Source: Hymenobacter armeniacus (GTDB taxonomy: Bacteria > Bacteroidota > Bacteroidia > Cytophagales > Hymenobacteraceae). Taken from it: 64,000 bases of DNA. Shown one piece after another: positions 32,334 through 40,904 of this stretch; the first letter of the stretch is position 1; each line of letters opens with the position of its first letter. The translations under genes and the position numbers were made by a program. The stretch spans positions 62,001 to 126,000 of the forward strand of contig NZ_JACXAC010000001.1 in NCBI RefSeq assembly GCF_014699055.1, in the 5' to 3' direction. The notes beneath the pieces were generated by a model that was given only the letters and a program-made list of their open reading frames with translations, was not told the origin of the DNA and made no database searches.

Positions 32334-33032
32334 ATGTCTTTGTTTTACTATCTGTTGGGTGGGCTGCTGCTGACTGCGCCAGCGGCATTGGCCCGCCCAC
32401 CCGCTGCCGTGCCCCGCGACACCATCAAGGGCCGGCCGGCTGTTCCGCGCCTGCCGCGCAACCGGTTTGTGGCGCAGTACGATTCGCGCTACTCCATCAT
32501 CAACCACCACCTCACCACCATCAACGGCCTGAAGCTGGGCCTGGAGTTCAAGAGCCGTTTCCGCACCGGGGCGGCCATTTATTTCCTGAGCACCGGCGTG
32601 CCCACCCGCCAGGCCAAGCCCGACAACGCCGCCGAAGACGCCGACGCCCAGCTTCGTTTTCGCTACCTGGCCGCCTACGCCGGCTACGTGCTGCTCGAAA
32701 AGCCCCGCTGGGAAATCAGCGCCAACATGCAGTTGGGCATGGGCTCGGTGTACGTGCTCTACGAGGCCGACGACGGCGACCTCGACAAAACCCCGCGCGA
32801 CTTTCTGGGCGTGGTAGAGCCCGCCCTGGCGGCGCAGTACCGGCTGCTGCACTGGGCCGGCTTCGGCACGGGGCTGGGGTGGCGGCAGCCAATGTTTGTG
32901 CCCCGCGCCGTGCAGAAAGAGCTCAACGGACCGGTGTTCTACCTGCGCGCCAACGTGTTTTTGGGCGAATTGGTGAAGGTGCTAAAGCAAAAGGACCCGC
33001 TTTTCTCGCAGGAAGGGCTGCGGCGCGACTAG
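32334..33032 (+). CDS. Secreted protein, probable outer-membrane barrel
   Basis: A protein of 232 residues. A signal peptide (1 to about 21, LLTAPAALA) precedes alternating polar/hydrophobic strands such as LKLGLEFKSRFRTGAAIYFL and QLRFRYLAAYAGYVLLEK, suggesting a beta-barrel or beta-rich periplasmic fold. The C-terminus (FSQEGLRRD) is charged and lacks a terminal aromatic residue. No known family is recognised. It is on the same strand as the TlpA-like gene and converges with menE. Confidence 0.65.
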   Translation: MSLFYYLLGGLLLTAPAALARPPAAVPRDTIKGRPAVPRLPRNRFVAQYDSRYSIINHHLTTINGLKLGLEFKSRFRTGAAIYFLSTGVPTRQAKPDNAAEDADAQLRFRYLAAYAGYVLLEKPRWEISANMQLGMGSVYVLYEADDGDLDKTPRDFLGVVEPALAAQYRLLHWAGFGTGLGWRQPMFVPRAVQKELNGPVFYLRANVFLGELVKVLKQKDPLFSQEGLRRD

Positions 33033-33056
33033 CCCTGGGCAGTGGCCCTCGCCCGC

Positions 33057-34157
33057 CTACAAGCTGCGCAGGGTGCCTGCCCGGTCGAGCTTGCCCGTGG
33101 CCGTCATCCGGAATTCGGGCACGTAGCGCAGCTGCTTGGGCTGCTCGTAGCGGCCCAGGCGCTCGGCCAGCAGCGTTTGCAGCCGTTGTTCGGCCTTAGG
33201 CGCCAGGGCGGGGCCTTCGATGAAGGCCGTTACGGCCTGGCCGAGGCGCTCGTCGGGCTGCCCGGCCACGAAGCAGCGGCGCGACTCCCCGATTTCGGCC
33301 AGGGCCACGTCGAGCACCAGCTCCACTTTTTCGGCCGGCACCTTCACGCCACCCGAGTTTATCACAAAATCGGCCCGGCCCAGCCACTCGAAGGTGTGGG
33401 CGTCGAGCAGGTTCACCCGGTCGTTGGTGATGATGAGCTGGTCGTCGGTCACGTCGCCGCGCAGCGTGAGGCAGCCGCGCTCGTCCTGCCCCGCCGCAAT
33501 GCCCGTGAACACCCGGAACGTGTGGCTGGCCTCGGGGCCGCTGAGGCGGCGCAGGGCCACGTGGGAGCAGGTTTCGGTCATGCCATAGGTGAGGTACACC
33601 GGCACGCGCAGCGGCTGCACCTCGTGCTGCAGGGTGGCATCGGCGGGCGCGCCGCCTATCAGAATGGCCTTCATCTGGTTGAGACGCGGGGCCAGGCCGG
33701 CGGCCAGCACGGCCTTCATCTGCAGGGGCACAAAGGCGGCGAAGTCGAATTCGGCCTCGGCCGCCACGTAGGCAAACGGGTTGGCGTGCGGCTCCACGAT
33801 GGTCAGGTGCATGTTGCGCTCCAGGCCGCGCACCAGCATCATCATGCCGCCGATGTATTCGCAGTTGAGGCAGACCAGGGCGCGGTCGCCGGGGCCGAGG
33901 TCGAAGTAGTCGGCCGTGCGCCGGGCCGAGGCCTCTAGCTGCCGCCGCCGCAGCGTGATGGGCGTGGGCGTGCCCGTGCTGCCCGACGTGGTGAGGCCGA
34001 ACTCCTGCGTGCCGCTCAGCCACTGCCGCACAAAATCCAGCACCTTGGCTTCGTAGCCATTCACCGGGGCATCGAGCTGGGCGGGGTATTGTTGGATGGC
34101 GGCGTAGGCGTATTCGCGGCCGTTGAGCAGGAGGGACGTGGGCAGGGCAGTGGTCAT
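33057..34157 (-). CDS. menE: o-Succinylbenzoate-CoA ligase
   Basis: A protein of 366 residues, short for the acyl-adenylate family (MenE is commonly 400-480). The AMP-binding P-loop is TTSGSTGTPTPI (about 56), the second motif YLTYGMTETCSH (about 190) and the adenine-contact region GRADFVINSGGVKVPAEKVE (about 261-280). The catalytic Lys is in TATGKLDRAG near the C-terminus. It activates o-succinylbenzoate in menaquinone synthesis. The call is supported by menB, menD and menF nearby on the same strand, though two small membrane-protein genes separate it from menB. A -7 box lies four bases before the ATG. Confidence 0.85.
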   Translation of the reverse strand: MTTALPTSLLLNGREYAYAAIQQYPAQLDAPVNGYEAKVLDFVRQWLSGTQEFGLTTSGSTGTPTPITLRRRQLEASARRTADYFDLGPGDRALVCLNCEYIGGMMMLVRGLERNMHLTIVEPHANPFAYVAAEAEFDFAAFVPLQMKAVLAAGLAPRLNQMKAILIGGAPADATLQHEVQPLRVPVYLTYGMTETCSHVALRRLSGPEASHTFRVFTGIAAGQDERGCLTLRGDVTDDQLIITNDRVNLLDAHTFEWLGRADFVINSGGVKVPAEKVELVLDVALAEIGESRRCFVAGQPDERLGQAVTAFIEGPALAPKAEQRLQTLLAERLGRYEQPKQLRYVPEFRMTATGKLDRAGTLRSL

Positions 34158-34161
34158 GCGG

Positions 34162-34169
34162 CAAAACTA
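34162..34169 (-). promoter_or_regulatory. Bacteroidota -7 promoter box (TAGTTTTG on minus strand)
   Basis: An exact TAnnTTTG match whose 3' end is four bases before the menE ATG at 34157. Transcription would start at or within a few bases of the start codon, giving a leaderless message. Confidence 0.6.
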
Positions 34170-34218
34170 CTTGCGCGCCGCCGGCTGCCGCGGCACCCGG
34201 GCAGAACGTTGCCCGGCC

Positions 34219-34668
34219 TCAGCTCAGCAGCCACCGCTGGTAGGCGTGGGCCGAAGGCGCCAGCCGCCAGCCCAGGGCCAGCAGCATGGCCGCGCCGGCC
34301 GCCAGGTCGAACCACGAATGCGTGAAGGCGTAGGAGCCCAGCATGGGCAGCGCCACCAGCGCGGCCAGGCTGTTGCGCAGGAAAATGCGGCCCAGGTAAA
34401 TGCGCAGGTTTTCTTCGGCGGGCCGGCGCAGGCTGGGGCGCATGCGCCGGTACAGGGCCACCAGCACCACGGCCAGGGCCGGCACCAGCGCCACCAGGCT
34501 CAGCAGGGCGGGCCAGGTAGCCAGCTGTGGCTCGGTGCTGGGCCCCGCGGCGGCGTGCGTGCCGGCTGCCAGCACCGCGCCCGCCATCAGCAGGCCCTGC
34601 ACCGGGTAGTGCAGCCAGTGCACCCGGCGAACGTAGCGAATGGCGCGGTGGAAGTCGGCGTCGGTCAT
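34219..34668 (-). CDS. Small polytopic membrane protein, unknown function
   Basis: A protein of 149 residues with four hydrophobic helices (about 18-38, 52-72, 96-115 and 120-138) and a basic N-terminus (RYVRRVHWLHY). No family is recognised. It lies between menE and the DUF2809 gene on the minus strand and is divergent from the tiny gene at 34742. The ATG at 34668 is the first that gives a sensible membrane N-terminus. Confidence 0.65.
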   Translation of the reverse strand: MTDADFHRAIRYVRRVHWLHYPVQGLLMAGAVLAAGTHAAAGPSTEPQLATWPALLSLVALVPALAVVLVALYRRMRPSLRRPAEENLRIYLGRIFLRNSLAALVALPMLGSYAFTHSWFDLAAGAAMLLALGWRLAPSAHAYQRWLLS

Positions 34669-34741
34669 GGCGGTTGAGGGGGCGCCGCCGTGGGGGAGGC
34701 CGCCCCGGGCTGGGGCGAAACACTTGACTTTGCGGCAAATA

Positions 34742-34966
34742 ATGGCTAATATAGGTTCTCCATCAAGCTCTTCCGCCATGAACTCCCACCCGCAAAGCCC
34801 GACCCCCGCCGCCCCGGTTTCCAACCCGCAGCCCCAGGCCCTCACGCCGGAGCAGCAGCAAGCCCGCGCCCAGGCCAAGGCCGAAAAAAAAGAGCGCAAG
34901 CACGAGCGCCTACGGTTTTTCTTTGGCTGGTGCGAGGGCTGCCGGGCCTTTGGGGAAGGGTTTTAG
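34742..34966 (+). CDS. Small charged protein, unknown
   Basis: A protein of 74 residues, or 62 if ATG 34778 is used. It has a Pro/Ser-rich N-terminus, a highly charged helix (EQQQARAQAKAEKKERKHER) and a C-terminus with two Cys in FGWCEGCRAF, which resembles a half zinc ribbon. It ends four bases inside the convergent DUF2809 gene. A TTTG box (TTGACTTTG, 34724-34732) precedes it. Reality as a gene is moderately supported by its codon pattern and promoter. Confidence 0.5.
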   Translation: MANIGSPSSSSAMNSHPQSPTPAAPVSNPQPQALTPEQQQARAQAKAEKKERKHERLRFFFGWCEGCRAFGEGF

Positions 34967-35364
34967 AGGGACGCCGGTCGCCCGGTCGGCTCGGCGGTGG
35001 GCGCGCGAAATCTTTCCACGGCGATGACGGCCACGAAGCCTGCCGCATACGTGAGCAGGTCGAGCCAGGAAAAAGCCGAGCCCAGCACCACCCGGGCCAA
35101 GGCCGAATGGTGCAGCCCCAGCCACCGCAACCAGTGAAAATATTGTCCTGCCTCCACCGCGCAGGCCACCAGCAGGGCCAGCCACGCCAGCGGCCACACG
35201 CCCGCCTTCAGCACGCTGCGCAACAGGCAATACACCAGCACCACCGCCAGCATATCGCCGACGTACGGCCGGACAACCGCGTCGTGCACGTAGCGCGCAA
35301 TACCTATTTCAATCAGCAGCACGCCCACGCCCGCCCAGAAATAGCCTTTGCGAAACGTGAGCAT
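34963..35364 (-). CDS. DUF2809 family membrane protein
   Basis: A protein of 133 residues with four helices. Family features are visible: FWAGVGVLLIEIGIARYVHD at the N-terminus, VRPYVGDMLAVVLVYCLLRS in the middle, and the C-terminal SAFSWLDLLTYAAGF. The conserved 'D-x-x-VRPYVGD' loop lies between the first two helices. Function unknown; VanZ-like topology. An exact -7 box lies 42 bases upstream. It converges with the tiny gene at 34742. Confidence 0.78.
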   Translation of the reverse strand: MLTFRKGYFWAGVGVLLIEIGIARYVHDAVVRPYVGDMLAVVLVYCLLRSVLKAGVWPLAWLALLVACAVEAGQYFHWLRWLGLHHSALARVVLGSAFSWLDLLTYAAGFVAVIAVERFRAPTAEPTGRPASL

Positions 35365-35406
35365 GGGTCGGGGCCGTGGTAAGTGGGGCGGCCAGAGCGG
35401 CCGCGG

Positions 35407-35414
35407 CAAATGTA
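35407..35414 (-). promoter_or_regulatory. Bacteroidota -7 promoter box (TACATTTG on minus strand)
   Basis: An exact TAnnTTTG match just downstream of the menB terminator-like hairpin, driving the DUF2809 gene. Confidence 0.55.
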
Positions 35415-35424
35415 GTTTGCCCAC

Positions 35425-35459
35425 AAAAAAAGGCCCGCACCGAAGTGCAGTCCTTTTTT
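35425..35459 (-). terminator. Probable terminator behind menB
   Basis: An imperfect hairpin (GCAC/GTGC core, GG/CC outer pairs) flanked by a run of A on the left and T on the right, 22 bases after the menB stop. It separates the men genes from the DUF2809 promoter. Confidence 0.6.
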
Positions 35460-35481
35460 CTGCATGAGTAATACCCCGCCG

Positions 35482-36306
<825 letters not shown>

Positions 36307-36325
36307 GTTAGGTTCGCAGTTGGGG

Positions 36326-38206
36326 TTAAGAAAAAGCTTGTTTCACCGCGGCGCGGTATTGCTCAAAAAACGCCGCGTTGGTTTTAGAATCCGTGAAGAC
36401 TTCCAGCACCGCCGCGCCGGTTTCGGCTGCAAAGAAAACCGGCAGCGCGGCTTCAAGTTCAGCAAATGCCGAAACCGGGAAGTAGCGCAGGTTAAAATCG
36501 CGCGCCGTGTTCTCGGCCGTGAGGCGCTGGCGGGTTTCGAAAAACTCGTCCAACTCCGGCTGCTGGCGCGGCCCGTCGATGATGCGGAAAATGCCCCCGC
36601 CGTGGTTGTTGAACAGCACCACCCGCAGGTTGGGCGTGGGGTAATTGTGCCAGAAGGCGTTGCGGTCGTAGAAAAACGCCACGTCGCCGGTGAGCAGCAC
36701 CACCGGGCGGCCGGGCTGGGCCAGCGCCGCGCCCACGGCCGTGGAGGTGCAGCCGTCGATGCCGCTGGTGCCGCGGTTGGCAAACACCTCGATGTGCCGG
36801 CCGTGCGGCAGCCCCAATATGTTGGCGTAGCGCACGGCCATGCTGTTGGCCAGGTGCAGCGCGGTATAAATAGGCAGCGCGTTTAGGGCCAGTCGAAAGG
36901 CCGAAAACTCATTGAACTCTGGCATCGGCCGCGCAAAAAAGTCGGCCAGTAACTGGGTTGCGGCGGCATCGGCCTTGTGCCAGGCATCTCCCAGGCCGGC
37001 CGGCCACCCACCTGGCGGAACCGAGGACAACCAGTGCGTGGCACCGGTGGGCGTGCCCGATTCGGTGGAATTGGCCGAAATTTGAATAGCGTAACCGACC
37101 TGCTGCGGCACGTCGGCGGGCGGCAGCTCCGCCGTGGCCAGCGCCTGGAAGAACGTGGCTGGTTCCAAGCGAATGATTTTCGTGGTGCGCCGAAACGTGT
37201 CCGACGCCGGCCCGCTGGCTTGAACGTGCCAATGCTGCTGGGGGGCTGCACCGCGCAGAAATAGCTTAAGGGCTTTTGAAATCAACGACTGCCCAAATGT
37301 AATAAGCAAATCTGGCTGCAACGCGGCTTTTTCATCGGCCGACAAGCCCGCCAGAAACACATCATGCCGATGCAAAGCAAAATCGTAAGCGGGATTTTCG
37401 GCGGCCGAACCGTTCAGTATTTCATCATGCAAAAGGTCCTGTTCGCCGCTCACGTTGGCAATGACGTCGGCAATTACCGGGAAGCCATGCTCGGCGGAAA
37501 GCGTGCGCAGCGCAACTTCCAAGTCGGCATCGGCTCGGTGTTGGCCGGCCACAATCAGCACGCGGCCGGTGGCTTTGGCGTCCTGCAGTGCCCCTGGCAA
37601 GGAAATGCCCGCTGGAAAAGGGTAGTCCGTGTCGCGAATGATTTTCACGTCCTGCTCGTAGTGGGCCTCTTCGCCGGCTTTGGGGTAGAAGGGCTCGCGC
37701 AGCGGCACGTTCACTTGCACCGGGCCGGCGGGGTAGGTGCCGGCCAGGTTGATGGCCTCGTTCACCAGGCGCTCGGCGTGCCACTTGGCATCGGCGTGCG
37801 TGGTGTCCACGGGGAAATCAAACGCGCCCTTGGCGTGGCGGCCGTAGAGGTTTTGCTGCCGAATGGTTTGGCCGTCGAGCTGGTCTATCCACTCGGGCGG
37901 CCGGTCGGCGGTGAGCACCAGCAGCGGCACCTGCTGAAAAAACGCCTCGGCCACGGCCGGCGCGTAGTTCAGCCCCGCCGAGCCGGAGGTGCACACCAGC
38001 ACCACCGGCCGCCGGGTGGCCTGCGCAATGCCCAGCCCAATGAAGGCCGCGGCGCGCTCATCGGGCACCACCCGCAGCCGGCCCGCAAACGCCGGGTGCC
38101 GGGCAAAAGCCAGCGTGAGCGGCGCCGAGCGCGAGCCGGGCGAAAGCACCACATCGGTAATGCCGTGGCGGGCGCAGATTTCGGCGATGTTGTAAACGGC
38201 CTGCAT
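36326..38206 (-). CDS. menD: SEPHCHC synthase (MenD)
   Basis: A protein of 626 residues. This thiamine-diphosphate enzyme has the MenD N-terminus [19 protein letters not shown], the conserved glutamate in [14 protein letters not shown] (about 50), [10 protein letters not shown], and the C-terminal cofactor site [15 protein letters not shown] with NNHGGGIFR (about residues 505-545). It joins isochorismate and 2-oxoglutarate. A repeat-containing spacer of 104 bases separates it from menF. The length is slightly above the 550-600 typical value because of a longer central domain. Confidence 0.93.
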   Translation of the reverse strand: MQAVYNIAEICARHGITDVVLSPGSRSAPLTLAFARHPAFAGRLRVVPDERAAAFIGLGIAQATRRPVVLVCTSGSAGLNYAPAVAEAFFQQVPLLVLTADRPPEWIDQLDGQTIRQQNLYGRHAKGAFDFPVDTTHADAKWHAERLVNEAINLAGTYPAGPVQVNVPLREPFYPKAGEEAHYEQDVKIIRDTDYPFPAGISLPGALQDAKATGRVLIVAGQHRADADLEVALRTLSAEHGFPVIADVIANVSGEQDLLHDEILNGSAAENPAYDFALHRHDVFLAGLSADEKAALQPDLLITFGQSLISKALKLFLRGAAPQQHWHVQASGPASDTFRRTTKIIRLEPATFFQALATAELPPADVPQQVGYAIQISANSTESGTPTGATHWLSSVPPGGWPAGLGDAWHKADAAATQLLADFFARPMPEFNEFSAFRLALNALPIYTALHLANSMAVRYANILGLPHGRHIEVFANRGTSGIDGCTSTAVGAALAQPGRPVVLLTGDVAFFYDRNAFWHNYPTPNLRVVLFNNHGGGIFRIIDGPRQQPELDEFFETRQRLTAENTARDFNLRYFPVSAFAELEAALPVFFAAETGAAVLEVFTDSKTNAAFFEQYRAAVKQAFS

Positions 38207-38213
38207 AAGGTCA

Positions 38214-38320
38214 GTTATCAGTTAATAGTTAGCAGTAAGCAGAGGTCAGCGGCAATTTGGCTAGCATGGAGCGGTATTTCTCCAACTGTTCACTGCTCAC
38301 TAATAACTGTTCACTGTAAT
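38214..38320. repeat. Imperfect inverted CAGTTA/TAACTG-type repeat
   Basis: The left arm (about 38214-38245), rich in CAGTTA/CAGT words, is roughly inverted at 38289-38320. It fills the menD-menF gap and the right arm includes the last codons and stop of menF. A similar structure is at 42627-42728. Confidence 0.65.
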
Positions 38321-39543
38321 ACCGTGGCTACGGTTTCCAGCTTCATTTCGGTTTCCTGCCACTCGCGCTCGGGGTCGGAGTCGACGGTGAGGCCGGTGCC
38401 GGCGTAGAGGATGGCTTCGTCGTCGCGCAACTGCAGGCAGCGCAGGTTCACGTAGAGGCGGGCCACGCCGGCGGCCCCCACGTTCACGGGGCCCAAGAAG
38501 CCGCTGTAGTAGGCGCGGTCGTAGCCTTCGTGCCGCTCAATGAAGTGCATGGCGGCCTGCTTGGGCATGCCACCCACCGCCGAGGTGGGGTGCAGCAGGC
38601 GCAGCATGTCGGTGCCCAGGTTGGGGAAGGGCACCTGGCGCAGGTTCACCTCAAAGTCGGTGCGCAGGTGCAGCAGCTGGCCGGCCACCACGGTGCGCGG
38701 GCCGGTTTCGTGGTACTCGCGCAGCCGCAGCTGCTTGAAGCAGCTCACGATGTAGCGGGCCACCAGGGCTTGCTCTTCGATTTCCTTTTGGCGCCAGATG
38801 GCCGTGCGCGGCGTCACCTCGGCCGTCACGGGCTGGGTGGCGGCCAGCGCCATGGTGTGAAAGGTGCCGTCGGCCGTCACTTCGGCCAGCACCTCGGGCG
38901 TGGCGCCCAGCCAGGTGCCCACGCCCGGCACGCTCACCAGCGACACAAACGCCCGCGGGTACTGTTCCGTGAGCTCCAGAAACGCCGCAAACGCATCGAA
39001 GCCGGCCGGCAGGGGCCGCCGCGCCGCGCGCGAAGTCACCACCTTCACCACTTCTTTGGCTTCGATGGCAGCCACGCCTTCTTCCACCAGATGCGTGTAC
39101 TCGGCCTGGGTGGCGGGGTGGGGCGCGGGCTGGGGGCTGCGGTGCCAAGCCAGGTGCTCCAGGGGGGCGGCAGCCAGCCAGGCGGCCAGACCGGGGACGA
39201 TGTAGCTGGCGGCGGGGGCCACCGTCACGGCGTCGGGCTCGGCCACGTCGTAGCGCACGTCGGCGGGCAGAAACAGGGCCGGGTTGTGGTCGGAGTCTCT
39301 AAAAGGAAAAAAGGCGAAGCCGGCCGGCGCCTGGGCGTCCAGGGCCGGGGGCAGGCCGGTGAAGGACGCTTCGAGGCTGCGCGCCACCAGCAGGCGCGGG
39401 TGCTCGGCGCCGGGCTCGCGCCACAAGGCCAGCGGCCGCCCGGTGCGCAGCGCACCCGCCGCCAGGTGCCGCAGCCGGGCTCGCGCGTCGAGGCCAGCCG
39501 CCGCGGCGGGCCAGCGCAATTGCCGAAGTTCGAGGGCCTGCAT
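38311..39543 (-). CDS. menF: Isochorismate synthase
   Basis: A protein of 410 residues of the chorismate-binding family. Active-site parts are KVVTSRAARRPLP (about 165), GATPEVLAEV (about 216), the catalytic region PRTAIWRQKEIEEQALVARY (about 249), LHPTSAVGGMPK (about 326, the loop with the general acid) and the C-terminal YAGTGLTVDSDPEREWQE (metal-binding Glu). It converts chorismate to isochorismate for menaquinone. Its ATG directly abuts the stop of the thioesterase gene upstream, so the two are co-translated. The stop codon lies inside a repeat arm. Confidence 0.92.
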   Translation of the reverse strand: MQALELRQLRWPAAAAGLDARARLRHLAAGALRTGRPLALWREPGAEHPRLLVARSLEASFTGLPPALDAQAPAGFAFFPFRDSDHNPALFLPADVRYDVAEPDAVTVAPAASYIVPGLAAWLAAAPLEHLAWHRSPQPAPHPATQAEYTHLVEEGVAAIEAKEVVKVVTSRAARRPLPAGFDAFAAFLELTEQYPRAFVSLVSVPGVGTWLGATPEVLAEVTADGTFHTMALAATQPVTAEVTPRTAIWRQKEIEEQALVARYIVSCFKQLRLREYHETGPRTVVAGQLLHLRTDFEVNLRQVPFPNLGTDMLRLLHPTSAVGGMPKQAAMHFIERHEGYDRAYYSGFLGPVNVGAAGVARLYVNLRCLQLRDDEAILYAGTGLTVDSDPEREWQETEMKLETVATVLQ

Positions 39544-39975
39544 CTACGCTTGCTTTTCGCCGCCGGGCAGGTCAATCACGGCCATGGTGATGCGGCTGAG
39601 GCACACCAGCGCCCCGGTTTCTTCGTGCGTGATGCGGATTTCCCACACCTGCGTGCTGCGGCCCACGTGCACCGGCGTGGCGCGGCCGCGCACCCAGCCG
39701 TCGCGCACGCCCTTGAGGTGGTTGGCGTTGATTTCGAGGCCCACGCAAGCCTGTTTCGTGCGGTCGACGCGCAGGGCGGCGGCGATGCTGCCCAGCGTTT
39801 CGGCCAGGGCCACCGAAGCCCCGCCGTGCAGCAGGCCCATGGGCTGGTGGGTGCGGCCGTCCACGGGCATGCGGCCTTCGAGGGCGTCTTCCGACACGGC
39901 CGTGATTTCGATGCCAAGGGCGTGGGCCAGGTTGGGCCGCGAGTCCGTCCAGCGCTTCACTTCTTCCAGGGTCAT
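39544..39975 (-). CDS. Hotdog-fold thioesterase, probable DHNA-CoA thioesterase
   Basis: A protein of 143 residues of the PaaI/YdiI hotdog family. The catalytic segment is LLHGGASVALAETLGSIAA (about 48-66), with Glu in place as nucleophile/base, and the later GRSTQVWEIRITHE strand. Position inside the men set, abutting menF, argues for 1,4-dihydroxy-2-naphthoyl-CoA hydrolysis (MenI function). Related enzymes act on other aromatic CoA esters, so the activity is inferred from context. Confidence 0.82.
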   Translation of the reverse strand: MTLEEVKRWTDSRPNLAHALGIEITAVSEDALEGRMPVDGRTHQPMGLLHGGASVALAETLGSIAAALRVDRTKQACVGLEINANHLKGVRDGWVRGRATPVHVGRSTQVWEIRITHEETGALVCLSRITMAVIDLPGGEKQA

Positions 39976-40113
39976 GGGGCAGGGGCAAGGCTGCTCAAAA
40001 ACGCAAAACGGCCTTCGAACAGCGGGTTGAGGGGTAGGGGGCCAACGGCCGGGGCTAAAACCCCGTACTTTGAACGATTGTTGACGGATTGTACCGCAAA
40101 ACTACCACGCAAC

Positions 40114-40737
40114 GTGAGGCCCCGGACCATCTTCCTGCTGCGCCACGGCCAGACCGATTTCAACGTGCGCGGCATCGTGCAGGGCAGCGGCGTCGATTCG
40201 AGCCTGAACGACACCGGCCGCCGCCAGGCCGCGCAGTTTTTCGCGGCCTACGGGCACGTGCCCTTCGATAAGGTGTATACCTCGGCCCTGCGCCGCACCC
40301 ACGAGTCGGTGCAGCAGTTCCTCGACCTCGGCCTGCCCCACGAAGCCCATGCCGGCCTCAACGAGATAAGCTGGGGCGTGCGCGAGGGCACCCGCATCAC
40401 GATGGAAGAAGACGCCGAGTACCGCCAGGTGCTGCACGACTGGGTGAACGGCCGCACCGATGCCCGCCTGACCGGCGGCGAAAGCCCCGACGAAGTAGCC
40501 GCCCGCCAGCGCCCCTTCATCGAACTGCTGAAGGCGCGCACCGACGAGCAAACTGTGCTGGTGTGCATGCACGGCCGCGCCATGCGGGTGATGCTGTGCC
40601 AACTGCTCAACTACCCGCTCAGCGCCATGGAGGGCTTCGAGCACAGCAACTTATGCCTGTACAAGCTGGAGTACACGGGCACAGTGTTTACGGTGAAGAA
40701 TTTTCTGGACGTGGCACATTTGCAAGCCGCAGAGTAG
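40114..40737 (+). CDS. Histidine phosphatase (phosphoglycerate-mutase-like)
   Basis: A protein of 207 residues from the GTG at 40114, which places the catalytic LLRHGQTDFNVRGIVQG motif ten residues in, as usual. Other active-site residues: SALRRTHES (about 56), the acidic GESPDE loop (about 127) and VCMHGRAMR (about 153). The family includes phosphoglycerate mutases and many small-molecule phosphatases; the substrate cannot be fixed. A TACTTTG box (40066-40072) lies upstream. It is divergent from the men cluster. Confidence 0.85.
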   Translation: MRPRTIFLLRHGQTDFNVRGIVQGSGVDSSLNDTGRRQAAQFFAAYGHVPFDKVYTSALRRTHESVQQFLDLGLPHEAHAGLNEISWGVREGTRITMEEDAEYRQVLHDWVNGRTDARLTGGESPDEVAARQRPFIELLKARTDEQTVLVCMHGRAMRVMLCQLLNYPLSAMEGFEHSNLCLYKLEYTGTVFTVKNFLDVAHLQAAE

Positions 40738-40845
40738 AGAGCAAAATTGTTTCGCCAGGCATTGCACTGTCATCCTTGCGAAAGACTCGCGCATTGCCCG
40801 GCTAAAAACGAGCATTGTCGTACGGACACTCGCGAGACGCAAACA

Positions 40846-40875
40846 TTGTCTGGCCAACTTTTCGGGCTAATTTTG
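40846..40875 (+). promoter_or_regulatory. Bacteroidota promoter, TTG(-33) and TAATTTTG(-7)
   Basis: A TTG at 40846-40848 and TAATTTTG at 40868-40875 are 19 bases apart, matching the Bacteroidota -33/-7 pattern, 29 bases before the E2 ATG. Confidence 0.7.
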
Positions 40876-40904
40876 GCCTCCTCAATCCAAGCGCGACAAA
40901 TCTG

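Noticed and set aside
38530..40113. Long plus-strand extension upstream of the histidine phosphatase
   Set aside because: The frame is open only because it lies opposite menF and the thioesterase gene; the phosphatase family start fits GTG 40114.
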